From: Bacteroidales bacterium
GTDB lineage: Bacteria; Bacteroidota; Bacteroidia; Bacteroidales; UBA932
Reading direction: 5' to 3'
Assembly: GCA_016287875.1 (NCBI GenBank)
Contig: JAEEXQ010000016.1
Location: 1-35,488 of the forward strand
Length of the DNA: 35,488 nt
The position numbers and the translations under genes were made by a program. Below are positions 1 to 7,783 of the stretch, piece by piece. The notes under the pieces were generated by a model. It saw only the letters and a program-made list of their open reading frames with translations. It did not search any database and had not been told where the DNA came from. How positions within the stretch are numbered: position 1 is the first letter of the stretch; every line of letters begins with the position of its first letter.

Positions 1-2
1 AG

Positions 3-68
3 ATAGTACTTCGCGCCACCTCTCCCGGCCTGAAGGGCGCGGAACTGACAATAAGAACCCGGTTCTAG
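3..68 (+). CDS. C-terminal tail of a truncated gene, possibly a GH2-type glycoside hydrolase
   Basis: An open frame enters from the left edge and stops with TAG at 66-68. Only 21 residues are visible, reading IVLRATSPGLKGAELTIRTR plus a final F. The pattern 'vvRATSPGLKGAeLTI' resembles the last beta strands of the immunoglobulin-like C-terminal domain found in many Bacteroidota GH2 beta-galactosidases and related enzymes. That is a resemblance judged by eye, not a proof. The reading is supported by position: the stop lies just before a hairpin that would end transcription for both this gene and the convergent rpsU. It could also be the end of another Ig-fold surface protein, or a chance frame. 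Confidence 0.3.
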   Translation: MVLRATSPGLKGAELTIRTRF

Positions 69-70
69 GA

Positions 71-102
71 AAAAAAGACCAGCCCGAAAACGGACTGGTC
101 TT
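71..102 (-). terminator. Rho-independent terminator of rpsU
   Basis: Read on the minus strand, a 12-bp stem (AAGACCAGTCCG / CGGGCTGGTCTT, one G-U pair) closes a TTTT loop and runs into seven T residues, about 25 bp after the rpsU stop. On the plus strand the same hairpin has one C-A mismatch and a poor T tract, so it serves rpsU best, though it also sits right after the stop of the convergent partial gene. Confidence 0.85.
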
Positions 103-127
103 AAAGTTCTATTTAAAGGGGAGATTC

Positions 128-322
128 TTACTGATCTTCCTCGAGACGGAGCTTCTGGACATAGATGGCCTTCTCCTTTGCGAGGCGCTTCTTTACGGAA
201 GGCTTCTCGAAGGTCTTGCGTGCACGCATTTCGCGCACGGCACCGGTCTTCTCGAATTTGCGCTTGAATTTCTTCAGGGCCCTTTCGATGTTCTCACCGT
301 CTTTTACAGGAACTATAATCAT
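128..322 (-). CDS. rpsU: 30S ribosomal protein bS21
   Basis: A 64-residue basic protein of the small ribosomal subunit. It begins MIIVPVKDGENIERALKKFK and contains the bS21 hallmarks: the N-terminal 'ENIERALKKFKRKFEKTG' helix and the 'KKRLAKEKA' basic stretch. In Bacteroidota bS21, with bS18 and bS6, sequesters the anti-Shine-Dalgarno end of 16S rRNA, which explains why most genes of the phylum lack Shine-Dalgarno sites. The gene has its own promoter (357-387) and terminator (71-102) and is preceded by an unusually perfect Shine-Dalgarno. It is therefore probably expressed as a single gene with translational self-control. The start ATG at 322-320 is fixed by that site. Confidence 0.97.
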   Translation of the reverse strand: MIIVPVKDGENIERALKKFKRKFEKTGAVREMRARKTFEKPSVKKRLAKEKAIYVQKLRLEEDQ

Positions 323-328
323 TTAAAA

Positions 329-341
329 ATCACCTCCTTTT
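329..341 (-). promoter_or_regulatory. Full-length Shine-Dalgarno of rpsU
   Basis: The minus strand reads AAAAGGAGGTGAT seven bases before the rpsU ATG, complementary to essentially the whole 3' tail of 16S rRNA (ATCACCTCCTTT). I saw no comparable site before any other gene in the window. Strong Shine-Dalgarno sites at rpsU are reported for Bacteroidota as an autoregulatory device: when bS21 is short the anti-SD is exposed and rpsU is translated. Confidence 0.9.
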
Positions 342-356
342 CGATTAAAGCGGCTG

Positions 357-387
357 CAAAGGTAGGAATTTTTTCTGAAACTACAAC
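357..387 (-). promoter_or_regulatory. Bacteroidota-type promoter of rpsU
   Basis: On the minus strand a -7 element TACCTTTG (364-357) matches TANNTTTG exactly. GTTG (387-384) lies 19 bp upstream and fits the -33 TTTG with one mismatch. The promoter overlaps the last codons of the upstream sirtuin gene. Confidence 0.7.
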
Positions 388-1082
388 ATTTGCAGGAAAT
401 CTTTCATTCCTTCGGTGGCAACTTTACGTATGTGATGTATGCGATTGTCCCACAAGGGAATTTCCGCGGGGTCGATAATGTAGATGGGAGCTTCCGCTGG
501 AGCATAGCGGTAGAGCCCGGCCGCGGGATAGACCTGGAGCGATGTTCCCACTATCAGGACTATATCCGCCTTCGAAACCAGCTCGATTGCCTGCTCCATC
601 TTGGGTACGGCCTCGCCGAAGAAGACTATATGGGGGCGCAGCTGCACTCCGTTGGGGGCTTTGTCGCCCAGGTGCACGGCATCGTAGCCTACGTCGAATA
701 CCTGCTTTTCGCTGTAGCCGTCATTGTCGTTGTAGCAGTTCTCGGGCCTTACTTTCGTTGCCTCGCCGTGAAGGTGCACCACGTGCGTGCTGCCGGCCCT
801 TTCGTGCAGGTTGTCGACGTTTTGCGTAATCACATCCACTATGTAATCCTTCTCCAGCCCTGCGATCGCCCGGTGGGCATCGTTGGGCTTTACCTGGCGG
901 AGATGCTCGCGCTGCATATTGTAGAACTCGAGCACCTTGCTGCGGTCGCGGTACCATCCCTCGATGGAAGCGACCTCCATAGGGTCGTAGTTGTCCCAGA
1001 GCCCGCCGTTGTCGCGGTAGGTCCCCAGTCCGGATTCGGCACTCACGCCGGCTCCGGTAAGAACGGCTATTCTCTTTTTCAT
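381..1082 (-). CDS. Sir2-family NAD-dependent protein deacylase, zinc-cysteine-free type
   Basis: A 233-residue sirtuin, the usual length for bacterial forms. It removes acyl groups from lysines using NAD+, giving nicotinamide and O-acyl-ADP-ribose. Visible motifs are the NAD loop GAGVSAESG (residues 10-18), TQNVDNLHERAG (86-97), the catalytic histidine in LHGE (His105), and GTSLQVYPAAGL near the C-terminus. The four zinc cysteines of classical sirtuins are absent; only Cys116 lies in that region. Tyr54 of the CobB/SIRT5 YxxR acid-pocket motif is present but the arginine position is Gln57. The start is the ATG at 1082, which overlaps the stop of the upstream ATPase gene as TGATG. A longer upstream frame exists but it only runs antiphase through that gene. 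Confidence 0.9.
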   Translation of the reverse strand: MKKRIAVLTGAGVSAESGLGTYRDNGGLWDNYDPMEVASIEGWYRDRSKVLEFYNMQREHLRQVKPNDAHRAIAGLEKDYIVDVITQNVDNLHERAGSTHVVHLHGEATKVRPENCYNDNDGYSEKQVFDVGYDAVHLGDKAPNGVQLRPHIVFFGEAVPKMEQAIELVSKADIVLIVGTSLQVYPAAGLYRYAPAEAPIYIIDPAEIPLWDNRIHHIRKVATEGMKDFLQML

Positions 1083-2227
1083 CAGTCTTTCATCTTGAAG
1101 AAATACTTCCGGGCCCAGTATTCGAAGAGAGGGTCGAGGACGATGGGCTCGTCGTTCTCGCCGAAGGTGATGATTTCTTTTTTGCAGAGGGCATCCTTGA
1201 GCCGGCGTACGTTGGCGGAGGAGTGGAGGTTGTAGCGCTCTATCACATCCGCAGAACTGAAGCGCTTGCATCCGTCCAGGGTGGCCCTGAGCAGGGAAAG
1301 CTGGAAGCCCGTGAGGTCGGAGACCATCTCCTTGAAGCGGGGTTCGTGTATGGAGATGAGCATATCCAGGGCCTCCTGCAGGGTAGCGTCGGTGATATAC
1401 CCCTTGGTGAGATGGTCGCAGATGGAGGCGAAGTGGTTGATATACCAGATATTGCCCCGGAAGCGCTTGCAGACGCTCATCATAAGGTCACGGTCGATGA
1501 CCTTGCCGCTGGTGAGGAAGCCTTTCACTATGTGGTCGGTAATCTCGCGGGCATCTATCTCGCCTATGCTTACCCGGTTGACCTGCCTGTGGAAGATGAC
1601 CTTCTCCTCGAAGAGATACTTCATCGCATTGACGGCGGATCCCAGGAATATGAAGTTGCAGAGGCTGCCCTGGGAACTTCTGACCACATCCTCGAAGAGT
1701 TTGATGAACTTCTCCCAGTTGTCGAGGAAGGTGATGTTCTGGAACTCGTCCAGTATCACGTAGATCTTCTTTCCGCTTGCGGCGGCGAGGCGCCAGGGGA
1801 GGCAGAGCATGGAACGTATGTCATTCTCGTCCAGCTCCCAGGAGAGGGAAAGCACCGCGTCCGTGGCGGTGTAGAGCTCGGGATCGAAGACGAAATGGGT
1901 GTCCGGAAGGCAGTTGCGGACTATCCCGGCGTATTCGTCGGGGGTGGTGGCTTCGGCGCGCAGCAGGGCGGATCCCATCTCGAGCAGGAATTCCTCGGTG
2001 CTGCGCACGTGCTGCATGTGCACTTCGGCGGTGCCGAATTGTTTGCCGGAGATGCGCATCCCCAGGAAGGTCTGCTGCATAAGGGATTTCTTCCCGCTCT
2101 TGGCGGGCTCGTAGATGACCACGTTCTCGCCTTGTTCCAGCAAGTTAGCTATCGTAGTCTGTTCGCTGTGCCGGCCAATATTGTTTTTCCCCGTTACCGG
2201 CTTGTAGTAGATAAATGCGGTATCCAT
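1082..2227 (-). CDS. AAA-type ATPase (archaeal-ATPase-like, PF01637-type)
   Basis: A protein of 381 residues. An N-terminal P-loop region (VIYEPAKSGKKSLMQQ) is followed by a Walker B strand IYVILDEFQ, a sensor-like NFIFLGSA strand and a C-terminal winged-helix segment. It ends PIVLDPLFEYWARKYFF, the 'DPlf.fW' ending typical of this ATPase group. Function is unknown; relatives are often linked to regulation or toxin-antitoxin-like roles. The P-loop is odd, with Lys replacing the Ser/Thr after GK. The start at ATG 2227 is preferred over an upstream ATG at 2254 because the promoter -7 element lies at 2252-2259 and the family begins near 'FIYYKPVTGKNNIGR'. It is co-transcribed with the sirtuin (1-base overlap). 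Confidence 0.8.
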   Translation of the reverse strand: MDTAFIYYKPVTGKNNIGRHSEQTTIANLLEQGENVVIYEPAKSGKKSLMQQTFLGMRISGKQFGTAEVHMQHVRSTEEFLLEMGSALLRAEATTPDEYAGIVRNCLPDTHFVFDPELYTATDAVLSLSWELDENDIRSMLCLPWRLAAASGKKIYVILDEFQNITFLDNWEKFIKLFEDVVRSSQGSLCNFIFLGSAVNAMKYLFEEKVIFHRQVNRVSIGEIDAREITDHIVKGFLTSGKVIDRDLMMSVCKRFRGNIWYINHFASICDHLTKGYITDATLQEALDMLISIHEPRFKEMVSDLTGFQLSLLRATLDGCKRFSSADVIERYNLHSSANVRRLKDALCKKEIITFGENDEPIVLDPLFEYWARKYFFKMKD

Positions 2228-2251
2228 TCCGTAACAACTATGTTCCAAACA

Positions 2252-2259
2252 CAAAAATA
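2252..2259 (-). promoter_or_regulatory. -7 promoter element of the ATPase-sirtuin operon
   Basis: TATTTTTG on the minus strand fits TANNTTTG, 24 bp before the ATG at 2227. No good -33 TTTG is seen at the right spacing. It lies back to back with the rplU promoter, so the two may share regulation. Confidence 0.45.
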
Positions 2260-2268
2260 ATAAATTAT

Positions 2269-2299
2269 TTTGCGGAACCCAGAAAAATTGCTACTTTTG
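2269..2299 (+). promoter_or_regulatory. Promoter of the rplU-rpmA-serS-ruvC operon
   Basis: TTTG at 2269-2272, exactly 19 bp, then TACTTTTG at 2292-2299: a perfect match to the Bacteroidota sigma-ABfr consensus. Confidence 0.85.
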
Positions 2300-2305
2300 C
2301 AGTCC

Positions 2306-2391
2306 AAATTTTCAGAAGACTGTCGAGCTAGGGATTAAGAGCTGTTCCGAAAACAGCCGCTTGCAGCCAAAACTTTAAAAAAGTTTTTTTT
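2306..2391 (+). promoter_or_regulatory. rplU 5' leader with two hairpins
   Basis: About 85 untranslated bases separate the promoter from rplU. They hold a hairpin GCTGTT-ccgaa-AACAGC (2342-2358) and an A/T hairpin AACTTTaaaaAAGTT followed by a T run directly before the ATG. Ribosomal protein leaders often bind their own product. Whether this one does cannot be told from sequence. The T run after the second stem could also let it act as an attenuator. Confidence 0.4.
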
Positions 2392-2703
2392 ATGTACGCA
2401 ATTGTAGACATTGCAGGTAGCCAGTTCAAGGTAGAGGCCGGAAACGAGATTTTCGTTCCCCGTCTTCCTCAGGCTAAAGATGCAGAAGTAGAGTTTGACA
2501 AGGTGCTCCTCGTAGATGTCGAGGGCAAGGTCAAAGTCGGTGCTCCCTATGTTAAAGGCGCTGTTGTCAAGGCAACCGTTATCGCTGACGACGTGAAAGC
2601 GGACAAGGTCATCGTTTTCAAGAAGATCCGCCGCAAAGGTTTCCAGAAACTGAACGGTCATCGTCAGAAACTTACCAAGATCAAAATTAACGAAATCGCT
2701 TAA
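2392..2703 (+). CDS. rplU: 50S ribosomal protein bL21
   Basis: A protein of 103 residues, the family length, beginning [17 protein letters not shown] and ending with the bL21 signature '[20 protein letters not shown]'. It binds 23S rRNA in the large subunit. First gene of the rplU-rpmA-serS-ruvC operon, five bases ahead of rpmA. No Shine-Dalgarno precedes it; the start is preceded by a run of T residues. Confidence 0.98.
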   Translation: MYAIVDIAGSQFKVEAGNEIFVPRLPQAKDAEVEFDKVLLVDVEGKVKVGAPYVKGAVVKATVIADDVKADKVIVFKKIRRKGFQKLNGHRQKLTKIKINEIA

Positions 2704-2708
2704 GTATT

Positions 2709-2969
2709 ATGGCACACAAAAAAGGTCAATCAAGTTCTAAGAACGGTCGTGAGTCGCATAGCAAACGTCTCGGCCTCAAGAAGTTCGGCGGCGAAGTCGT
2801 TAAGGCCGGCAACATCATCGTGCGTCAGCGCGGCACCGTGCACAACCCCGACAAGAACGTGGGTATGGGCAAAGATCACACTCTTTACGCTCTCGTAGAC
2901 GGAACCGTCAAGTTCTGCCGCAAGAGAGATGATAAGTCGTTTGTTTCGGTGATTCCTTTTGATAATTAA
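2709..2969 (+). CDS. rpmA: 50S ribosomal protein bL27
   Basis: 86 residues starting [20 protein letters not shown], the canonical bL27 N-terminus that reaches toward the peptidyl-transferase centre. It carries no cleavable N-terminal extension of the Firmicutes kind. It follows rplU by 5 bp, the near-universal rplU-rpmA pairing, and precedes serS by 3 bp. Confidence 0.98.
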   Translation: MAHKKGQSSSKNGRESHSKRLGLKKFGGEVVKAGNIIVRQRGTVHNPDKNVGMGKDHTLYALVDGTVKFCRKRDDKSFVSVIPFDN

Positions 2970-2972
2970 TCA

Positions 2973-4244
2973 ATGCTTACACTGAAATCGCTTCGTGATG
3001 ACCCTCAGGCAGTTATCGACCGCTTGAGGGTTAAAAATTTCGACGCAAAGGCAATAGTCGAAAAAGTGCTCGAACTCGACGAGAAGCGCCGCTCGCTCCA
3101 GCAGCAGAGCGATGCCTTGCTGGCCGAGCAGAAAAAGAAGGCTGCCGAGATCGGCGGTCTTATGAAGCAGGGCCTGCGGGATGCCGCAGAGGCCGCCAAG
3201 GGCGAAGTTGCAGCTCTCAAGCAGAAGAGCTCCGACCTCCTTGCCGAAGGCGACGCCGTGGCGAAGGAGCTCGAGGATCAGCTTGTCCTCCTCCCCAACA
3301 CCCCCTGCGCCCTCGTCCCCGAGGGTAAGGATGCCTCCGACAACCTGGTTGTCAAGGAAGGCGGCCCCGAGGTGAAACTTCCCGAGGGAGCCCTCCCTCA
3401 CTGGGAACTCGCCAAGAAGTACGACATCATCGACTTCGACCTCGGCGTCAAGATCACCGGTGCAGGTTTCCCCGTATATAAAGGAAAGGGTGCAAAGCTC
3501 CAGCGCGCGCTCATCAACTTCTTCCTCGATGAGAATACCAAGGCCGGATATCAGGAGACCGAACCTCCCGTGGTGGTGAACGCCGCATCGGGCTTCGGCA
3601 CCGGTCAGCTTCCCGACAAGGAGGCCCAGATGTATTATGTTGGATTGGACAACTTCTACCTCGTGCCTACCGCCGAGGTGCCTGTCACCAATATCTTCCG
3701 CGACGTCATCCTTCCTGCCGACCAGATCCCCCAGAAGCTTACCGCCTACACTCCTTGCTTCCGCCGCGAGGCCGGATCCTATGGTAAGGACGTGCGCGGC
3801 CTGAACCGCCTGCACCAGTTCGACAAGGTCGAGATCGTGCGCGTGGAGAAGCCCGAGGATTCCTACAAGGCTCTCGACGAAATGGTCGCCCACGTGGAGG
3901 GGCTCGTGCAGAAGCTCGGTCTGAAGTATCACATACTGAGGCTCTGCGGCGGGGATATGTCCTTCACTTCCGCCATTACCTATGACTTCGAGCTCTGGAG
4001 CGCTGCCCAGGGTCGCTGGCTGGAGATCTCTTCGGTTTCCAACTTCGAGTCCTTCCAGGCCAACAGGCTCCATCTGCGTTATCGCGACGCCGATGGCAAG
4101 ACCCAACTCGCCCACACTCTCAATGGTTCTTCCCTTGCACTTCCGCGCGTAGTCGCCGCCCTCCTCGAGGACAACCAGACTCCGGAAGGTATAGTGATCC
4201 CCGAGGTCCTGCGTCCTTATACAGGCTTCGACATCATTGACTAA
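2973..4244 (+). CDS. serS: Serine-tRNA ligase
   Basis: A class II aminoacyl-tRNA synthetase of 423 residues that charges tRNA-Ser (and tRNA-Sec where present). The N-terminal 110 residues form the two-helix coiled-coil arm that grips the tRNA long variable arm (EKVLELDEKRRSLQQQSDAL). Motif 2 is seen at FRREAGSYGKDVRGLNRLHQF and motif 3 at NGSSLALPRVVAALLEDNQ. The length matches the bacterial family. It overlaps the downstream ruvC start by 8 bp, which suggests translational coupling. Confidence 0.98.
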   Translation: MLTLKSLRDDPQAVIDRLRVKNFDAKAIVEKVLELDEKRRSLQQQSDALLAEQKKKAAEIGGLMKQGLRDAAEAAKGEVAALKQKSSDLLAEGDAVAKELEDQLVLLPNTPCALVPEGKDASDNLVVKEGGPEVKLPEGALPHWELAKKYDIIDFDLGVKITGAGFPVYKGKGAKLQRALINFFLDENTKAGYQETEPPVVVNAASGFGTGQLPDKEAQMYYVGLDNFYLVPTAEVPVTNIFRDVILPADQIPQKLTAYTPCFRREAGSYGKDVRGLNRLHQFDKVEIVRVEKPEDSYKALDEMVAHVEGLVQKLGLKYHILRLCGGDMSFTSAITYDFELWSAAQGRWLEISSVSNFESFQANRLHLRYRDADGKTQLAHTLNGSSLALPRVVAALLEDNQTPEGIVIPEVLRPYTGFDIID

Positions 4245-4806
4245 GGCTCGTACCATACTCGGAATAGATCCCGGAACCAATCTGCTTGGTTTCGGGATTG
4301 TCCGTGTAGATGAGCAGGGGCGTCCGTCCTACGTCGATATGGGCGTGCTGGACCTCAGGAAGATATCGGATCCCTACGACAAGCTCGAGTGTATCCATTC
4401 CAAGGTCAGCGCCCTGTGCGAACTGCACCATCCCACGGACCTCGCGATCGAATCTCCCTTCTACGGCAAGAATGCCCAGGTCATACTCAAGCTCGGCCGG
4501 GCGCAGGGGAGTGCGATGATCGCGGCCATCGCCCACGGGGTGAGCGTATACGAATATGCTCCCCGCCGTGCCAAGATGGTTATTTGCGGCAACGGCGCCG
4601 CTTCCAAGGAACAGGTGGCTCTTATGGTGGAGCGTACCCTTGGAATCAACATCGACAGCAAGTATCTGGATGCTACGGATGCCCTTGCCATTGCGATGTG
4701 CCATTATTATCAGCTTAAAAGCCCCGTTACCGCCGCTTCCAAAGGCGGAGCATCTTCCTGGGAAAAATTTCTCTCCGAAAATCCCGATCGAATTAAACCG
4801 GAATAA
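4237..4806 (+). CDS. ruvC: Holliday junction resolvase RuvC
   Basis: A 189-residue endodeoxyribonuclease that cuts Holliday junctions with RuvAB. The four acidic active-site positions are visible: Asp11 in GIDPGT, Glu72 in IESPFYGKNAQ, and Asp145 and Asp148 in LDATDALAIA. The start is a TTG at 4237, inside the serS 3' end. It is the only start that keeps the N-terminal 'TILGIDPGT' strand with a normal length, so I chose it. The C-terminal 20 residues after AASKGGASSWEKF are a short tail. Confidence 0.95.
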   Translation: MTKARTILGIDPGTNLLGFGIVRVDEQGRPSYVDMGVLDLRKISDPYDKLECIHSKVSALCELHHPTDLAIESPFYGKNAQVILKLGRAQGSAMIAAIAHGVSVYEYAPRRAKMVICGNGAASKEQVALMVERTLGINIDSKYLDATDALAIAMCHYYQLKSPVTAASKGGASSWEKFLSENPDRIKPE

Positions 4807-4814
4807 CATTCCGG
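4798..4814. repeat. Perfect 7-bp inverted repeat at the ruvC stop
   Basis: CCGGAAT-AAC-ATTCCGG spans the ruvC TAA and ends 15 bp before the receptor gene. It is short for a terminator and lacks a T tract. It could be an operator for the downstream receptor or chance. Confidence 0.35.
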
Positions 4815-4829
4815 CATCCAAGAACTGTT

Positions 4830-7727
4830 ATGATTCGTAGCATAGTCACCATCATCGGCCTCTTGATAGGATCGGCCGTCTTTGCACAGAACAAGATCTC
4901 TGCTGTTTTAGTGGATTCTTCCAACGGCGAACCCGTTCCTTTCGCCACCGTATCCCTTACCCGCGACGGGGCCAAAAAGCCCGATGCATACAACCTCAGC
5001 ACCGAATCCGGAGAGGTCGTGATTGCCAAGGTACACAAAGGTTCCTACCTTTTCAAGGCGGAACTGCTCGGATACAAGGCTTTCGAGAAGCATATCCGCG
5101 TAGATGGCGACCTCGACCTCGGCAAGGTAAGTATGAATCCCGACAAGCAGATGCTGGATGCCGCTTCGGTTTCGGCAGTCGGCAATGCCATCATCGTCAA
5201 GAAGGATACCCTGGAGTACAACGCCAATGCCTTCAAGACAACCGAGAACGATATGCTCGAAGACCTCCTCAAGAAGCTTCCCGGCGTGGAAGTCAGCGAG
5301 GACGGCTCCATCACCATAAACGGCGAGACCATCACCAAGATAACCATTGATGGCAAGACTTTCTTCCTCGACGACCCTCAGCTGGCCTCCAAGAACATCC
5401 CCGCCAAACTCATCAACAAGCTCAAGGTCATTAACAAGAAGAGCGAGCAGGCGGAGTTTACCGGCATAGACGACGGGGAGGAAGAGAAGGTGATAGACCT
5501 CGACATCAAGCCCGGAATGATGAAGGGCGCCTTCGGAAACATCATGGCCGGCGGCGGCCGTGACATCCCCTCCAGCTCTTCGGTGGATCCCGACTGGCGT
5601 TACCAGGGCGCGGCGTTCGTGGGCAATTTCACAAAGGAGAGGCAGCTGAGCCTCATACTGAACGGCAACAATACCAACAACCGTGGTTTCAACGACCTGT
5701 CCGGCTCTATGATGGGCAATATCCGCGGCGAAGGCCGTATGGGCCGCGGCCAAGGCGGCTGGGGCGGCGGCAATGGCATAACCACCTCCTATATGGCCGG
5801 TGTCAACGGTGCCTGGACCCTGCTTGACGGCAATATGGACCTCAGTTCCAACTATCTCTACAACCACACCGACAAGAATGTGGTCGAGAAGAGTGCCAAG
5901 ACAACTTACGTGAACGACGACTACAACCTCGTCGACCGTTCTGAAGGTTCTTCCCTTACTGCCAGCGGAGGCCACCGTATCGGTATCCGCCTGGACCACA
6001 AGTTCAGCAAGAACACTTCCATCCTCTTCGAACCCAGGATCAATTTCGGCACGGGCAGCTACAGCCAGGACAGCTACACTTCCCGTATGGCGGATTCCCT
6101 GTCGAACGGCGTTACCAAGGAGCTGACCAGCTCCGACAACAGGCAGAACGGCAGCAACAGGAATGTCTCCACAAGTGGATTCATGCTCTTCCGCCAGAGA
6201 CTCGGCATCCCCGGAAGGACCCTTACCGTTATGGGCCGCTATTCTTTCAGCGACAACGACCTCAGCGCATCCAACTGGTCCGAGACCAGCGCCGACGGGG
6301 CCAAGACGCGCATCGACCAGTCGATCAGCTCGAACCAGAAGAGCAGCAGCCTGATGGGCAGGGTGACCTACACCGAACCCCTAGGCAGCAATTTCTACGT
6401 CGAGGCAAATTACCGTTATTCCTGGAGCCGTTCCACTTCCGAAAAGGATACCTGGGATAACGTGCTGAATACCAAGTCCTACATATACTCCAACGAGATA
6501 GAGAATGTCTCGCACAATCAGGAGATAGGTGTGAACGTGATGTACCAGAAGGAAAAATCCCGCGCCCAGGTCGGTTTCGCGGCTATGCCTACCAGGACCT
6601 ACAACAGCACCACCCGCTATGATTCGCTCAACGACAGCTGGAAGCCTATGGAGTACGACGATTTCCGCTGGAACTTCTCGCCCCGCGTGATGCTCTGGTG
6701 GGAGTTCGGCGACAATGCCAACGCCAGGCTCTTCTACCGCGGCCGTTCTTCCCAGCCCTCTACCCGTCAGCTGATGCCCGTCCCGGACAACTCCGACCCT
6801 CTCAACGTATCCTTCGGTAACCCGGAACTCACTCCTTACTTCTCCCACAGCATGAGGGGAGAGGTCCGTTACAACAACAAGAAGACCTTCACCTCCTTCA
6901 ATATCAACTTCGAAGGAGGATATGTGCAGAACCCTATAGTCAGCCTCACCTGGTACGACCAGGGGGCGGCCTACACCATGCCTTTCAACGGCCCCGACAA
7001 CTTCAACGCCGGCATCAACGGCTTTGCCAACATCCCCATCGCCAAATCCAACTTCTCCATATCCAACTTCGCGCGCGTGAACTGGAACGAATCCTCATCA
7101 TACGTGGGCGAGGGTGTCGATATGAGCAGCTATACCAGCGGAGGGGACTACTATGCATTCATGGATGAGCTGATATCCAACTGGAACAACCAGGCCTGGT
7201 ATGATGCCCACATCTCCCTGAACACCATCAGCAGCCTGGCCCTGGTCGAGCGCCTGCGCCTGATCTATCGTTCCGACAACCTGGAACTCAGCGCCTCCGG
7301 CCGCACCCGCATCAACAAGAGCTGGTACACCATCCGCGATACCAAGACCACTACCTTCAACAACCAGGTACGCCTCACTGCGAACTGGACCTGGGATGAG
7401 CCCGGCATAACCTTCAAGGCTGAAGGCAACTACAACTGGTACAACGGCTATTCCACCAAACAGCCCGACGAATATGTGGTGAACGCAGAGATACAGAAAC
7501 TCCTTTTCCGTAAGAAGTTCACCCTCGCCCTCAAGGGCTACGACATCTTCGGCCAGGCCAAGAACCTGACGGTGACCGATGCCTCCAACTATCACAACGA
7601 GGTCGTGAACAACACCCTCGGGCGTTACGTCATACTTTCGCTGACCTACCGCTTCGGCACCTTCGACCGCAGCAAGATGCGCGGTCCCGGCGGCCGTGGC
7701 TTCGGCGGTCCCGGCGGACGCCGCTAG
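4830..7727 (+). CDS. TonB-dependent outer-membrane receptor with outer membrane beta-barrel family 3 architecture
   Basis: 965 residues. A signal peptide (MIRSIVTIIGLLIGSAVFAQ) is followed by a carboxypeptidase-regulatory-like beta domain (residues about 22-105, 'SNGEPVPFATVSL'). Next is a plug region with 'DMLEDLLKKLPGVEVSEDGSITINGETITKI' features and 'GKTFFLDDP' (about 130-210), then a long aromatic-rich beta barrel ending in GLTYRFGTF-like strands. This layout matches OMP_b-brl_3 (PF14905) proteins, TonB-linked channels of unknown substrate. The extreme C-terminus is a Gly/Arg-rich tail (RGPGGRGFGGPGGRR) beyond the last barrel strand, which is unusual. No SusD partner is adjacent. No promoter is apparent in the 23-bp gap, so it may be read from the rplU operon. 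Confidence 0.88.
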   Translation: MIRSIVTIIGLLIGSAVFAQNKISAVLVDSSNGEPVPFATVSLTRDGAKKPDAYNLSTESGEVVIAKVHKGSYLFKAELLGYKAFEKHIRVDGDLDLGKVSMNPDKQMLDAASVSAVGNAIIVKKDTLEYNANAFKTTENDMLEDLLKKLPGVEVSEDGSITINGETITKITIDGKTFFLDDPQLASKNIPAKLINKLKVINKKSEQAEFTGIDDGEEEKVIDLDIKPGMMKGAFGNIMAGGGRDIPSSSSVDPDWRYQGAAFVGNFTKERQLSLILNGNNTNNRGFNDLSGSMMGNIRGEGRMGRGQGGWGGGNGITTSYMAGVNGAWTLLDGNMDLSSNYLYNHTDKNVVEKSAKTTYVNDDYNLVDRSEGSSLTASGGHRIGIRLDHKFSKNTSILFEPRINFGTGSYSQDSYTSRMADSLSNGVTKELTSSDNRQNGSNRNVSTSGFMLFRQRLGIPGRTLTVMGRYSFSDNDLSASNWSETSADGAKTRIDQSISSNQKSSSLMGRVTYTEPLGSNFYVEANYRYSWSRSTSEKDTWDNVLNTKSYIYSNEIENVSHNQEIGVNVMYQKEKSRAQVGFAAMPTRTYNSTTRYDSLNDSWKPMEYDDFRWNFSPRVMLWWEFGDNANARLFYRGRSSQPSTRQLMPVPDNSDPLNVSFGNPELTPYFSHSMRGEVRYNNKKTFTSFNINFEGGYVQNPIVSLTWYDQGAAYTMPFNGPDNFNAGINGFANIPIAKSNFSISNFARVNWNESSSYVGEGVDMSSYTSGGDYYAFMDELISNWNNQAWYDAHISLNTISSLALVERLRLIYRSDNLELSASGRTRINKSWYTIRDTKTTTFNNQVRLTANWTWDEPGITFKAEGNYNWYNGYSTKQPDEYVVNAEIQKLLFRKKFTLALKGYDIFGQAKNLTVTDASNYHNEVVNNTLGRYVILSLTYRFGTFDRSKMRGPGGRGFGGPGGRR

Positions 7728-7769
7728 CCGTTTTGCCGGCCATACGTACATCCTATTTCAATAATTTGC

Positions 7770-7777
7770 TATCTTTG
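7770..7777 (+). promoter_or_regulatory. -7 promoter element of the PASTA-rluD-lnt operon
   Basis: TATCTTTG fits TANNTTTG exactly, only 6 bp before the PASTA gene ATG, so transcription would start at or next to the start codon. No -33 TTTG is seen at 19-20 bp. Confidence 0.55.
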
Positions 7778-7783
7778 TATGTT

